DNA of 52,260 bases, taken from NCBI RefSeq assembly GCF_014377975.1, contig NZ_JACMOO010000089.1, positions 1 through 52,260 on the forward strand, read 5' to 3'. This stretch comes from Ferruginibacter sp. (GTDB lineage Bacteria > Bacteroidota > Bacteroidia > Chitinophagales > Chitinophagaceae). The translations under genes and the position numbers were made by a program. Positions 16,612 to 25,283 of this stretch are shown here, piece by piece (position 1 is the first letter of the stretch; every line of letters starts with the position of its first letter). Under the pieces are notes generated by a model, which worked only from the letters and a program-made list of their open reading frames with translations, was not told the DNA's origin and ran no database searches.

Positions 16612-19103
16612 CAAAACCGGCCTACAATTTTAAAGTTTACCAGTCTTGGGGTAAGCCTGTTGGGTATGCTGTACACGGTGTTGCTAAAATCTTTTATCAG
16701 TTGATAACTGATGGTGTTGGGCCGGTCAATTAAATTAAATACTTCAAAACTGGCCCAGATATTTTCAAAATCTTTAAACGGGCTATGGCTTCTACGTTTA
16801 TTTTTTTCGCTTAAAAAGAGGGCGCTAAAGCCAATATCAACCCTTAAATACGGATCAATGATAAGGGCATTTCTATACCTTGTACTGTTGGGAATATTGT
16901 ACGGCATGTTGCTGCCATAGATCATATTCAGATGCACTTTGAAATTTTTGTTGGTAGATAAATAGTCCTGTAAAAATAATCCTACGGTGATCAACCGGTC
17001 TGTTGGACGCCTTACCCAGCCTACATCCTGGCGTATGCTATCCACCGGTATCCGATCATGTGTTTTTGAAGTGATGGGTTCTCCGGCGGCATTTAAATAT
17101 TTGTAATAATGATCGCCTACGATGTTTTCTTTGCTCCGCATCAGCCCAATGCTCAGCCAGCTTTCTGCATCTTTTACCAGCTCGCCATACAACCGGGTTT
17201 CCACTCCGTAAGCATAAGCTTTAGCATTATTTTCACCTGAGTAGCGGATACGGACATTATCAATATCATAAGGAATTACATCCTGTAAATTTTTATAGTA
17301 AGCTTCTGCAGTGATGCGGAATGGTCGTTCGCCTGATATGAAATTGTAATCCATACCTGCCACTACCTGGTAACTTTTTTGAGATTTTATACCTTTATTT
17401 AAACTGCCATCATACCTTCTTAATTCCCTGTAAAAGGGTGGCTGATCGTAAATGCCGGCAGCCAGTTTAAACACCATATCTTTTTTCCAGCTGGGTTTAA
17501 CACTGACCTGCGCACGTGGGCTGATTAATAATTCTTTATTGAGCGAATTGTAATTATATCGCACTCCCCCCTGGAGCGAAATATCTCTTTTGCTATTTAT
17601 AAAATTAATATTGTCCTGCACATAGCCACTGTATTTTTGTATGGTTAGGTTAGCAGAAGAATTTAAAAAAGAACTGAGGTTATTGTTAGTAACAGGTAAG
17701 GAATAACCAGCACTGTCCTGATAGTCCCATTCAAATAATTTGTCTGTAATCTTTGTTTGTTCAATGCTGTTGCCAAATTGTATAAAATGTTTACCCTTGT
17801 CAATGCTTCCTTTTATACCAGCATTCCATACCGAAATATCTAACTTATTGCGGCCATAATTCTGATAAAAACCGGCACCCAGCGGATTAACAATTTGTCC
17901 GTAGGTACTGCTGGTATTATCAAAGTTGCGGTCACCAAATAAGTAAGTACTGCCGATATCAAAATTTTCATTTTCTTTATTTTCAAAATGGCTCAGCATC
18001 CATTTTATCTGTACTTTTTTATTGGGTTGATGTACTGCCGTTAAGCCAATGAGGCTTGTATTGTAACCATCTTTTTCCTGGCCATTAAAAAATATATCCA
18101 GCCCAAGATTGGCAGTAAAAAGCGGCGAGAAAACCGAGGTTGTTTTTTGAGCCGATTGTGGTATCAATGTAAATTTTGTGGCAGAAAAATTTCCCAGTAT
18201 TTCCAGCTGCCATTTTTCATTGAGCTTATAAGTAAGGTATCCTTGTATATCGGTGGAAGATGGAATATAGGAACCCTGCGTTTGCTGACTGCTTAATAAA
18301 TTGCGATTGCTTTTATTACGAACACCCACCAGGTAAGTTAGTTTTTCTTTTTTGGCTGAGCCTTCCAGATGCATGCCTTGTTCAAGCAAACTGATATATG
18401 CAGAGCCTCCAAAAGTTTTTGGTTTTTTATATTGAATATCCAGCACACTACTTATTTTATCGCCATACTTTGCCTGAAAACCGCCATTGTAAAAATTAAC
18501 ATTCCTTGCCAGTTCGGGGTTAATAAAACTAAGCCCTTCCTGCTGGCCGCTGCGTACCAGGTAAGGACGAAAAATTTCAAAGTCATTGAGGTAGATCAGG
18601 TTCTCATCATAATTACCGCCCCGTACATTGTATTGTGAAGTAAGTTCGTTATTGCTACCCACCAGTATCTTTATCAATCCCTCTATACCGCCGGTAGTGC
18701 TGGGCAACACAATGGCGTTTTTAGGATTTATTTTAGTTAATCCCAGCTCTTTTCGTTCCCGGTCGTTGGTTACTACAACAGTCATCAATGTCTTGCCGTC
18801 TCTTTGTAAACGAACGGTAATCCGTTCTTCTTCATTATCGCTTAAATAAAAATTTTTCTGTTTTTCTGCGTAACCGATATTTGAAAAAACAAGGGCGATT
18901 GATTTTGCCGCGGTAACTTTTATGCGAAAGAAACCACTGTCGTTTGTAACAATACCGGTGGTTTTACCCAACACCACTACCGATACTTTTGCCAACGGGT
19001 TTTCATTTTCGTCAATTACCTGGCCGCTTACAAAAGCAATTTTTTTTTGGGCTGATGCAGTTAAAAAAAACAGGGCTAATACCAGGGAGGTAAGTACTCT
19101 CAT
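16611..19103 (-). CDS. TonB-dependent outer membrane receptor with carboxypeptidase-regulatory-like domain
   Basis: 830 aa. A signal peptide (residues 1-18, ending LTASAQ) is followed by a carboxypeptidase-regulatory-like beta-sandwich (about 24-105, VSGQVIDENENPLAKVSVVVLGKTTGIVTNDSGFFRI). The plug domain follows at about 125-225 (GGIEGLIKILVGSNNELTSQYNVRGGNYDENLIYLND). The rest is a 22-strand-type barrel with short aromatic-ended strands, closing in VNFKIVGRF with the terminal Phe usual for outer-membrane barrels. No SusD-like partner is adjacent, which argues against a polysaccharide utilisation system. The ligand is unknown. Its stop overlaps the start of the 35-aa membrane peptide. Confidence 0.88.
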   Translation of the reverse strand: MRVLTSLVLALFFLTASAQKKIAFVSGQVIDENENPLAKVSVVVLGKTTGIVTNDSGFFRIKVTAAKSIALVFSNIGYAEKQKNFYLSDNEEERITVRLQRDGKTLMTVVVTNDRERKELGLTKINPKNAIVLPSTTGGIEGLIKILVGSNNELTSQYNVRGGNYDENLIYLNDFEIFRPYLVRSGQQEGLSFINPELARNVNFYNGGFQAKYGDKISSVLDIQYKKPKTFGGSAYISLLEQGMHLEGSAKKEKLTYLVGVRNKSNRNLLSSQQTQGSYIPSSTDIQGYLTYKLNEKWQLEILGNFSATKFTLIPQSAQKTTSVFSPLFTANLGLDIFFNGQEKDGYNTSLIGLTAVHQPNKKVQIKWMLSHFENKENENFDIGSTYLFGDRNFDNTSSTYGQIVNPLGAGFYQNYGRNKLDISVWNAGIKGSIDKGKHFIQFGNSIEQTKITDKLFEWDYQDSAGYSLPVTNNNLSSFLNSSANLTIQKYSGYVQDNINFINSKRDISLQGGVRYNYNSLNKELLISPRAQVSVKPSWKKDMVFKLAAGIYDQPPFYRELRRYDGSLNKGIKSQKSYQVVAGMDYNFISGERPFRITAEAYYKNLQDVIPYDIDNVRIRYSGENNAKAYAYGVETRLYGELVKDAESWLSIGLMRSKENIVGDHYYKYLNAAGEPITSKTHDRIPVDSIRQDVGWVRRPTDRLITVGLFLQDYLSTNKNFKVHLNMIYGSNMPYNIPNSTRYRNALIIDPYLRVDIGFSALFLSEKNKRRSHSPFKDFENIWASFEVFNLIDRPNTISYQLIKDFSNTVYSIPNRLTPRLVNFKIVGRF

Positions 19104-19166
19104 TGCGTGAAGATAAATATTTTATGTTTTAATAAAGATGCTGGTAAAAATTTGATTGCTTCTGAG

Positions 19167-19174
19167 TATTTTTG
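19167..19174 (+). promoter_or_regulatory. Probable -7 box of the lipoprotein gene
   Basis: TATTTTTG is a perfect TAnnTTTG. It lies between the two possible TTG start codons (19156 and 19186), so transcription would begin near 19180 and only the 19186 start would be on the mRNA. No clear TTG lies 19-21 bp upstream, so the -33 part is weak. Confidence 0.4.
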
Positions 19175-19185
19175 AAAAAAAGAAT

Positions 19186-20049
19186 TTGAAGAATATAACA
19201 CTTATTGCATTTTTATTGCTGCATATTTTTTGTGGATGTAATAATAGCAATAATAAAAAAGGATCAAAAGTGGCAGTAATTGACAGCGGTTCCAACACGC
19301 TGGTAAATTTGTCTGCAGGCAACAGTTTACCACAGTTACTTTGCCAAAACTGGGAAAATAAAGAAGATGTGGATGATGGCATATTAAATTATATCAGTGG
19401 TAGTAACGCTGATCTGGAAATTCCTTTTCATAGTTATTGTTTTTTTGAAAATGGTTTAATGGTTCAAAATCCCCGTGATAATTTGAAGATGGGTAAATGG
19501 ACTTTGGACGAAAAAACAAAACTGATTCACCTTATTTTTGATGATGGTATCCAAAAAAATATTGGGTTAAATGGTATTGGTGTTAAAAGCCTGCTGTTAA
19601 AAACGGGAAAAGAAAAGCCGGTAAAATATGTAGCGGATGGTAAAAAGCATATAACTCTTTTGGATGATCCTTTTTATCCGGCTAATAATAAATGGAGAAT
19701 AAAGTCTGCACATTCGGAAACAACCGGCGAATTAAAAAGCCGCATTATTCAATGTGTTCTTTTTTACAATAAATTTTTACAGGATAATGCCGATCGCAGG
19801 GCAACCCGTATTTCTTTTTACGGACTACCTACTTGTTTTAAATGGTACAAAGGAGGCATATCAATTACCAATAAAGATAAGATGGGCCAAAAATGGATTG
19901 ATTGTTTTTACAATAAAGAGCAGGCCATACAAGGCCAGCAAATGCTGGAAAATGTTATTGAAAAGAAATACAAATGGAACCGGAACGAGCCCAATTGGGT
20001 TCATCAATCCGCTGATGTTTTGTTACAGATTGCAGATTCACTTAAATAG
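19186..20049 (+). CDS. Predicted lipoprotein of unknown function, TTG start
   Basis: 287 aa if started at TTG 19186. No ATG precedes the signal sequence, and a -7 box sits downstream of the alternative TTG at 19156. From 19186 the protein begins MKNITLIAFLLLHIFCGCNN, a well-proportioned lipoprotein signal with a Cys-rich lipobox. Residues of about 50-130 contain a beta-rich segment (FFENGLMVQNPRDNLKMGKW, then TLDEKTKLIHLIFDDG) reminiscent of lipocalin-like or Hyp-type Bacteroidota lipoproteins. The C-terminal half has no family I know. It is divergent from the TonB receptor and overlaps rpe tail to tail by 8 bp. Confidence 0.6.
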   Translation: MKNITLIAFLLLHIFCGCNNSNNKKGSKVAVIDSGSNTLVNLSAGNSLPQLLCQNWENKEDVDDGILNYISGSNADLEIPFHSYCFFENGLMVQNPRDNLKMGKWTLDEKTKLIHLIFDDGIQKNIGLNGIGVKSLLLKTGKEKPVKYVADGKKHITLLDDPFYPANNKWRIKSAHSETTGELKSRIIQCVLFYNKFLQDNADRRATRISFYGLPTCFKWYKGGISITNKDKMGQKWIDCFYNKEQAIQGQQMLENVIEKKYKWNRNEPNWVHQSADVLLQIADSLK

Positions 20050-20689
20050 CTTTTAATGCTGCAATGGTTGCAACAGGATCAGCAGCTTTAAAAACAGTGC
20101 TGCCTGCTACCAGCACATCTGCACCTGCATCAATAATAAGCTTTGCATTTTCCAATGTTACCCCGCCATCAATTTCAATGGTAACATTCAGTAATTGTTC
20201 ATCAATCATTTCCCGCATTCTTTTAATTTTATTGATAGTATGCGGAATAAAAGACTGTCCGCCAAAACCAGGGTTTACACTCATCAGCAACACGATATCA
20301 ATATCCTGCAAAATGTCTTTTAACAATTCAACCGGAGTATGCGGATTCAATGCCACACCCGCTTTCATGCCCATGCTTTTTATTTGCTGAATGTTGCGGT
20401 GTAAATGGGTACAGGCCTCATAATGTACCGTTAAAATATCAGCGCCGGCCTCTTTAAAAGCCTGGGCATAGCGTTCCGGTTCTTCAATCATTAAATGCAC
20501 ATCGCATATTTTTTTCGTTGTCTTTCTAAAAAAATTTACCAGCATGGGGCCGTAACTGATGTTGGGCACAAAGCGCCCGTCCATTATGTCCAGGTGAAAC
20601 CAGTCTGCCTGGCTTTCATTCAGCATATCACATGCATTTTGTAACTGTAAAAAATCTGCAGCAAGAAGGGAAGGAGCAATAAGAGCCAT
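20042..20689 (-). CDS. rpe: Ribulose-phosphate 3-epimerase
   Basis: 215 aa, standard length. It interconverts ribulose 5-phosphate and xylulose 5-phosphate in the pentose phosphate pathway. TIM-barrel signatures: IAPSLLAADFLQLQ at the N-terminus, WFHLDIMDGRFVPNISYGP (metal and catalytic Asp/His), DVHLMIEEPERYAQAFKEAG, LLMSVNPGFGGQSFI and VTIEIDGGVTLENAKLIIDAGADVLVAGSTVF (second catalytic Asp and phosphate loop). All are intact. Its stop codon lies inside the last codons of the convergent lipoprotein gene. A heptanucleotide tandem repeat sits 24-58 bp upstream of its start. Confidence 0.97.
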   Translation of the reverse strand: MALIAPSLLAADFLQLQNACDMLNESQADWFHLDIMDGRFVPNISYGPMLVNFFRKTTKKICDVHLMIEEPERYAQAFKEAGADILTVHYEACTHLHRNIQQIKSMGMKAGVALNPHTPVELLKDILQDIDIVLLMSVNPGFGGQSFIPHTINKIKRMREMIDEQLLNVTIEIDGGVTLENAKLIIDAGADVLVAGSTVFKAADPVATIAALKAI

Positions 20690-20712
20690 ATTTGTGATGT
20701 TATGTGTTAGGT

Positions 20713-20747
20713 GTTTGATGTTTGATGTTTGATTTTTGATGTTTGAT
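20713..20747. repeat. Heptanucleotide tandem repeat upstream of rpe
   Basis: Five consecutive 7-bp units: GTTTGAT three times, TTTTGAT once, GTTTGAT once, followed by a partial GTT. On the rpe strand the unit reads ATCAAAC. It lies in the presumed promoter or leader of rpe. Confidence 0.85.
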
Positions 20748-20877
20748 GTTATTGTATAGCAAAGTTAAGGGCATCGAAATTAAATTAAACACACACTTGA
20801 CAGTTAACAAAACGTATAAATACTTTAAAAAGGATTTACTAAATTTCGGGGCTTCATTATTTATTATTAATTATTAA

Positions 20878-21666
20878 TTATTTCACCCTTGCCAACGCCT
20901 TTTTCGCTTCCGAATATTCAGGGTCAATCAGCACTGCTGCTTTATAATTCATAATTGCTTCCTGCGGCTGGTTTAACTTTTCATAACATCTTCCAAGCCA
21001 GTAATAGCCCTCTTCAAAGGAGCTTTGCAGTGCCACCGCTTTATTCAGCGATTGAATGGCTTCTTTATATTTGGCAAGATGATAAAGGCATTTGGCTTTT
21101 TCTTTATAAGCATCGGTGTAAGTATAATCAATTGTCAGACAGGTGTCAAAAAATGGAATTGCTTTTTCGTACTCTGAGCTGTAGGAATAATAAAGCCCCT
21201 CAATGAACAAGGCTTGTTTTTCTGCTTTGGCATTGGGATTGTGCAAAAGCGCATCCGCCATTGCAAGGGCTGATATGTTCTTTGTTTGTGCATAAAGTGC
21301 TCCCAGGGAGATTATGTATTTGGGCTGCGCATCAATGGTGAATGCTTTTTTAAAATCTTTAATCGCATTGATTGTATCCGAATTTTCAAAATGCAATTGC
21401 CCTTTTATATCCCAAAGTCTTGCGTTGATTGAATCTTTTTGGATAGCTTTTTCTGTTTCTGCAATGGCCTGTTTAAAATTACTGCTGTCTCTAAAATATT
21501 GTATCAGGTTTTCCGTTAGCAACATTGAATCAGGGTATTGACTGATGGCATTTCTTAACTGTTGTTCCTCTGCGGGCATTGATGCCTTATCCGCATTAGT
21601 AGCCGCATTGTTACAGGCCATACAACAAATGCACACGGTAATAAATACGATAAAAATATTTTTCAT
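20878..21666 (-). CDS. TPR-repeat lipoprotein
   Basis: 262 aa from ATG 21666. A TTG at 21687 is in frame but lies in the -7 region. The start MKNIFIVFITVCICCMACNN gives a lipoprotein signal (CCMAC). The rest is built of tetratricopeptide repeats, for example NLIQYFRDSSNFKQAIAETEKAI, FDTCLTIDYTYTDAYKEKAKCLYHLAKYKEAIQSLNKAV and YYWLGRCYEKLNQPQEAIMNYKAAV. These usually mediate protein-protein contacts. It is probably attached to the outer or inner membrane facing the periplasm. The partner is unknown. Confidence 0.8.
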   Translation of the reverse strand: MKNIFIVFITVCICCMACNNAATNADKASMPAEEQQLRNAISQYPDSMLLTENLIQYFRDSSNFKQAIAETEKAIQKDSINARLWDIKGQLHFENSDTINAIKDFKKAFTIDAQPKYIISLGALYAQTKNISALAMADALLHNPNAKAEKQALFIEGLYYSYSSEYEKAIPFFDTCLTIDYTYTDAYKEKAKCLYHLAKYKEAIQSLNKAVALQSSFEEGYYWLGRCYEKLNQPQEAIMNYKAAVLIDPEYSEAKKALARVK

Positions 21667-22011
21667 TTTTAAATGGTTGGTTTGCAAAATTAGGGGCTTG
21701 AAAAACAGGTCGGTAACAATTTTTTAGCAGGCAATAAAACCTGCTATTTTCTTTAGGTAATTATTTATGAAAAAGATAGAAGTATTCTTATTTCCCGTGC
21801 CATCGGTTGCAGTATTTTTTATAAGTGCCTGTCATTATAAAAAATCAATTCTTTTTTTTGCAGGTAAATAATGTTAAGATCATTTAATGTAATGGTGAAA
21901 CTAATTTTGCCTTTGTACAACAATTGAGCTTAGGTGGTGGTGATACAGCAGCCTGTTTTAATTTTATTAATAATTACTTACCACTCTTAACTTATAATTC
22001 ATAACTCATAA
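21667..22011. other. Intergenic 345-bp stretch with a -7 box, a hairpin and AT-rich repeats
   Basis: No firm gene. On the minus strand TAATTTTG (21692-21685) is a perfect -7 box for the TPR lipoprotein; the nearest TTG is 24 bp upstream of it, slightly too far. A 7-bp hairpin TAGCAGG/CCTGCTA lies at 21725-21746. A 34-codon plus-strand ORF (21767-21871, start MKKIEVFLFPVPSV) has a lipoprotein-like ISAC but no other support. Near 21986-22010 an imperfect tandem of ATAATTCATAACTC type abuts the phosphoesterase stop. Confidence 0.45.
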
Positions 22012-22503
22012 TTATTTAAGCAGTTCAATCACTTCGCATTCTTTCATCTCTTTGCCATCAATGGTAAAACGTATCAGCGTTCTTACTTTATGCCAGCCTT
22101 GTTTGCCTGCGGCACCAGGGTTCATGTGCAAACAGTTTATTTTGTCATCGTACATTACTTTTAAAATATGCGAATGACCGCTGATGAATAACTGCGGCTG
22201 GTGAATCAGTAACTCTTTTTTTGTCTCCGGATTGTACCCCGGCGGATAACCACCAATATGCCTTATCATTACTTTTACCTCTTCACACATAAAAACCAAT
22301 TGCTCCGGATAAATGATTCTGATATCATTGCCATCAATGTTACCATAAACGGCTCTCAATGGCTTAAATGCTTTTAACTGATCTGCAATTGAAGAAGTTC
22401 CAAAGTCGCCGGCATGCCATATTTCATCACAGGTTTTAAAATGCTCCGCCACAGTTTCATCCAGGTAATTGTGCGTGTCTGATATAAGTCCTATTCTTGT
22501 CAA
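22012..22503 (-). CDS. YfcE/MJ0936-type metallophosphoesterase
   Basis: 163 aa if started at TTG 22503 (MTRIGLISDTHN); the open frame continues to a TTG at 22563, but the added 20 residues are not family-like. It is a calcineurin-like phosphodiesterase with a two-metal centre. The motifs are intact: GLISDTHN (DxH), IWHAGDFG (GDxx), AVYGNIDGND (GNxD in place of GNHD), FISGHSHI (GHSH) and HMNPGAAG. The GNxD form and small size fit the YfcE subgroup, which hydrolyses phosphodiesters in vitro; the true substrate is not known. Confidence 0.85.
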   Translation of the reverse strand: MTRIGLISDTHNYLDETVAEHFKTCDEIWHAGDFGTSSIADQLKAFKPLRAVYGNIDGNDIRIIYPEQLVFMCEEVKVMIRHIGGYPPGYNPETKKELLIHQPQLFISGHSHILKVMYDDKINCLHMNPGAAGKQGWHKVRTLIRFTIDGKEMKECEVIELLK

Positions 22504-22666
22504 ATTAAATGATTTTAAAGATGTAAATTTGATATTAAGATTGCACAATACAAAATAAGGCAAGCCATTTTTATACCAATCCGCTGATACCCTGTAACAA
22601 CAGAGCGTTGATCATTCGCCGGCAGTCGTTACAGTCTTAATCATCCATTATAAATTAATTAAAACG

Positions 22667-23824
22667 ATGCCACATTATCATACTTTAGGCAAGATTCCTC
22701 ACAAACGTCACACACAGTTCCGCAAACCGGATGGTAGCTTATATGCCGAACAGTTATTTTCAACGGAAGGTTTCAGCAATGATTATTCATTGTTGTACCA
22801 TAATCATCCGCCCACACAAATTATCCGCACAGATAAGCCTGTAAATGTGCAACCTGAAATTGCAGAAGAAAAAATGCTGCAACACCGCAGCCTTGAAGGG
22901 TTTAAAATACCACCCGAAAAAGATTTCCTGCATAGCCGTAAGCCAGTGCTGGTGAACAATGATTGCCACATCATTTTGGCTGCGCCGCAACTAAACATGG
23001 GGAGTTATTTTTATAAAAATGCCGATGCTGACGAACTGATTTTTATACATGAAGGCAGTGGTGTTTTACAAACCATGTATGGCGAAATTAATTTTGGCTA
23101 TGGTGATTATTTGGTAATACCCAGGGGTACTATTTACCAGATACATTTTTCAGAAACAAATAACCGCCTGCTGATTGTAGAATCGTTTAGCCCTATCCGG
23201 TATCCTAAAAAATACCTGAGTCCCTATGGACAATTGCTGGAGCATTCGCCCTATTGCGAAAGGGATATCCGTGTTCCAAAAAATTTACAAACGCATGATG
23301 AAACAGGCGACTTCCTGATTAAAACAAAAAAGAAAGGAATGCTTTATGGTATACACTATCTGCATCATCCTTTTGATGTGGTTGGTTGGGATGGATGTTG
23401 TTACCCTTATGCTTTTTCCATTCACGATTTTGAACCCATCACGGGCAGGGTGCACCAGCCTCCTCCTGTGCACCAGACTTTTGAGGCGCATAATTTTGTA
23501 GTATGTTCTTTTGTGCCGCGGTTGTTTGATTATCATCCGGATTCAATTCCTGCACCCTATAATCATAGCAATATCGACAGTGATGAAGTGCTGTACTATG
23601 TGGATGGCGATTTTATGAGCCGCAAACATGTTACCCGTGGAATGATTAACCTGCATCCCGGCGGCATTCCTCATGGGCCGCATCCCGGCGCAGTACAAAA
23701 AAGTATTGGTGCCAAACAAACCAATGAGCTGGCTGTAATGATAGATACTTTTCATCCTTTGCAATTAACCACCACTGCCCTTGAAATTGAAAATGAAGGA
23801 TACGTAATGAGCTGGGCAGAATGA
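22667..23824 (+). CDS. hmgA: Homogentisate 1,2-dioxygenase
   Basis: 385 aa. It opens the aromatic ring of homogentisate to maleylacetoacetate in tyrosine and phenylalanine breakdown. The cupin fold carries the ferrous-iron ligands at the positions known from the human enzyme: His300 (YNHSN), Glu307 (SDEVLYY) and His336 (GGIPHGPHPG). FGYGDYLVIPRGTIYQI and EADLFIHEGSG-like sequence (DELIFIHEGSG) form the first cupin half. At 385 aa it belongs to the shorter bacterial group. No hppD, maleylacetoacetate isomerase or fumarylacetoacetase lies within the window, so the rest of the pathway would be unlinked. Confidence 0.92.
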   Translation: MPHYHTLGKIPHKRHTQFRKPDGSLYAEQLFSTEGFSNDYSLLYHNHPPTQIIRTDKPVNVQPEIAEEKMLQHRSLEGFKIPPEKDFLHSRKPVLVNNDCHIILAAPQLNMGSYFYKNADADELIFIHEGSGVLQTMYGEINFGYGDYLVIPRGTIYQIHFSETNNRLLIVESFSPIRYPKKYLSPYGQLLEHSPYCERDIRVPKNLQTHDETGDFLIKTKKKGMLYGIHYLHHPFDVVGWDGCCYPYAFSIHDFEPITGRVHQPPPVHQTFEAHNFVVCSFVPRLFDYHPDSIPAPYNHSNIDSDEVLYYVDGDFMSRKHVTRGMINLHPGGIPHGPHPGAVQKSIGAKQTNELAVMIDTFHPLQLTTTALEIENEGYVMSWAE

Positions 23825-24031
23825 TGCTGTATGATTTTAAGGAATATAAATTCATAGACAACCATTTTAATTTTTGCAATTTATTTATACACCCGGGCGG
23901 GGATATACTCAAGTACCACGCAAGTTGCAGCTGCTGTTATGAAATAAGGGAAGGGTTCGTTTAAGGGGTGATAAAAATTTCAATGGAAGTTTTATTTGCC
24001 AAGAGATGTGTTTTAATTTCCAAAAAGTGCT

Positions 24032-24059
24032 AAATTGTTTTTAAATAAAAAAACAATTT
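24032..24059 (+). promoter_or_regulatory. Perfect 11-bp inverted repeat just upstream of a start codon
   Basis: AAATTGTTTTT (24032-24042) and AAAAACAATTT (24049-24059), spaced by 6 nt, end 3 bp before the ATG at 24063. It could be an operator or an RNA hairpin masking ribosome entry; the AT-rich stem is weak as RNA. Confidence 0.45.
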
Positions 24060-24062
24060 GCC

Positions 24063-24470
24063 ATGATTAAATTTCAAGACATTAAAATAGGCGATTATTT
24101 AATGGCCGATAACGACGGGGATACTTTACAGGGTGAAGTAACTAACCTGAACGGGGATGAAAAACAGGTTTGTGTAGATACCGGTACGCAGGAGTTTTGG
24201 TTTGAGACCAGTCAATTGAAACCCATACCGCTTGATGATGAACAACTAACCAGACTTAAATTTACCCGGCAGGAAAATGAAGATGGTACTGTAAAATACC
24301 TGAAAGGCGCTTTTAGAATATTGATCCACTCTAAAGGGAATTTCTCACCATTGGGAATATGGTACCGGGATGAGCGAAGGCATATTATACAACCATTAAG
24401 TGTTCACCAATTACAAAATCATTATTTCGAAATGACAAAAGTGCATTTGAATGATAAGGCATTTGAGTAA
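24063..24470 (+). CDS. Conserved hypothetical protein, beta-rich N-terminus
   Basis: 135 aa with no signal peptide or membrane segment, so cytoplasmic. The N-terminal ~60 residues (IKFQDIKIGDYLMADNDGDT, then LQGEVTNLNGDEKQVCVDTG and TQEFWFETSQLKPIPLDDEQL) read like a small SH3-like or Tudor-like barrel that defines an operating-range value. The C-terminal half (FRILIHSKGNFSPLGIWYRDERRHIIQPLSVHQLQNHYFEMT) resembles small Bacteroidota proteins of unknown function. I do not assign a role. It is a single gene, with an inverted repeat upstream and a shared terminator downstream. Confidence 0.65.
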   Translation: MIKFQDIKIGDYLMADNDGDTLQGEVTNLNGDEKQVCVDTGTQEFWFETSQLKPIPLDDEQLTRLKFTRQENEDGTVKYLKGAFRILIHSKGNFSPLGIWYRDERRHIIQPLSVHQLQNHYFEMTKVHLNDKAFE

Positions 24471-24487
24471 AATAATTAATTGCAGTT

Positions 24488-24516
24488 AAAAAACCTGGTT
24501 GTTAACCAGGTTTTTT
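24488..24516. terminator. Bidirectional intrinsic terminator
   Basis: AAAAAACCTGGTT-GTT-AACCAGGTTTTTT is a 13-bp perfect inverted repeat with a 3-nt loop. It has T-runs in both directions and lies between two convergent genes (stops at 24470 and 24537), so it can serve both. Confidence 0.92.
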
Positions 24517-24536
24517 AATATCCTAAAACAGAGAGA

Positions 24537-25217
24537 TTACCTAAGGTCAGATGACTTTAGAATAGTTTGCTGATCAGTATCACTTACTATGCCGCTGTAA
24601 TTTATATTTATCTTATTGCTGGACTGAATCAATCCGTATTTTTTTGCATAAAAACTTTGTACATCGCTGGTAACAGCACCTGCGGGCAGAGGAACCCCTA
24701 ACACCGATACAGAAAGGGATGAAGTAACATGCACCACATCAGTATAAACTATAGCATTTACTGTTTTACTAATTCCTTTTTGTGTAATGGTATTTACAAT
24801 GGTGATTGTTAACGGAAAACCAGTTGCCATTACTGCGTAACTCTGGCTCCAGGATGTATTTACAGCAGCATTGTCTTTTAAATAAATATTTTCAATGGCG
24901 TTGCTGCTTAATGTTGCAGGAAGGGTTTGGAAATTGTAATAATCACTGCCGGAAAGAAAATAATATTCATTTGCACTGCCGCTGCTGTTGCTAAAAACAT
25001 GATAGGTTTTACCATTGATTGTGCTGTCCCTGCTGGTAGAAGTAAGGGTATAACTGGTTGTTAGAGACGTTAGGTTATTGAGTACTTCATAATTCCAGCT
25101 GCTGTTTGCGGCAAAATTCATATATTTACTACTCTCCGTTACCGGTGACGTACTGTTTTTCTTACAGGATGAAATTATGCTGCAAACAGCCAATAAAGCA
25201 AAAATGAACTTTTTCAT
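24537..25217 (-). CDS. Predicted lipoprotein of unknown function
   Basis: 226 aa. The start MKKFIFALLAVCSIISSCKK is a lipoprotein signal (ISSC). The mature part is rich in Ser, Thr and Asn and alternates polar and hydrophobic residues, suggesting a beta-sandwich: NFAANSSWNYEVLNN, FSNSSGSANEYYFLSGSDYY and ITIVNTITQKGISKTVNAIVYTD. This pattern is common among Chitinophagaceae surface lipoproteins. No catalytic motif is visible and no function can be given. It has its own terminator at 24488-24516 and is divergent from infA. Confidence 0.7.
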   Translation of the reverse strand: MKKFIFALLAVCSIISSCKKNSTSPVTESSKYMNFAANSSWNYEVLNNLTSLTTSYTLTSTSRDSTINGKTYHVFSNSSGSANEYYFLSGSDYYNFQTLPATLSSNAIENIYLKDNAAVNTSWSQSYAVMATGFPLTITIVNTITQKGISKTVNAIVYTDVVHVTSSLSVSVLGVPLPAGAVTSDVQSFYAKKYGLIQSSNKININYSGIVSDTDQQTILKSSDLR

Positions 25218-25283
25218 GTGTGAAATATTAGTTTTAAAAAGGTAAATATCTGATTATTTTAATAATAATTAAAATAATCCTCT

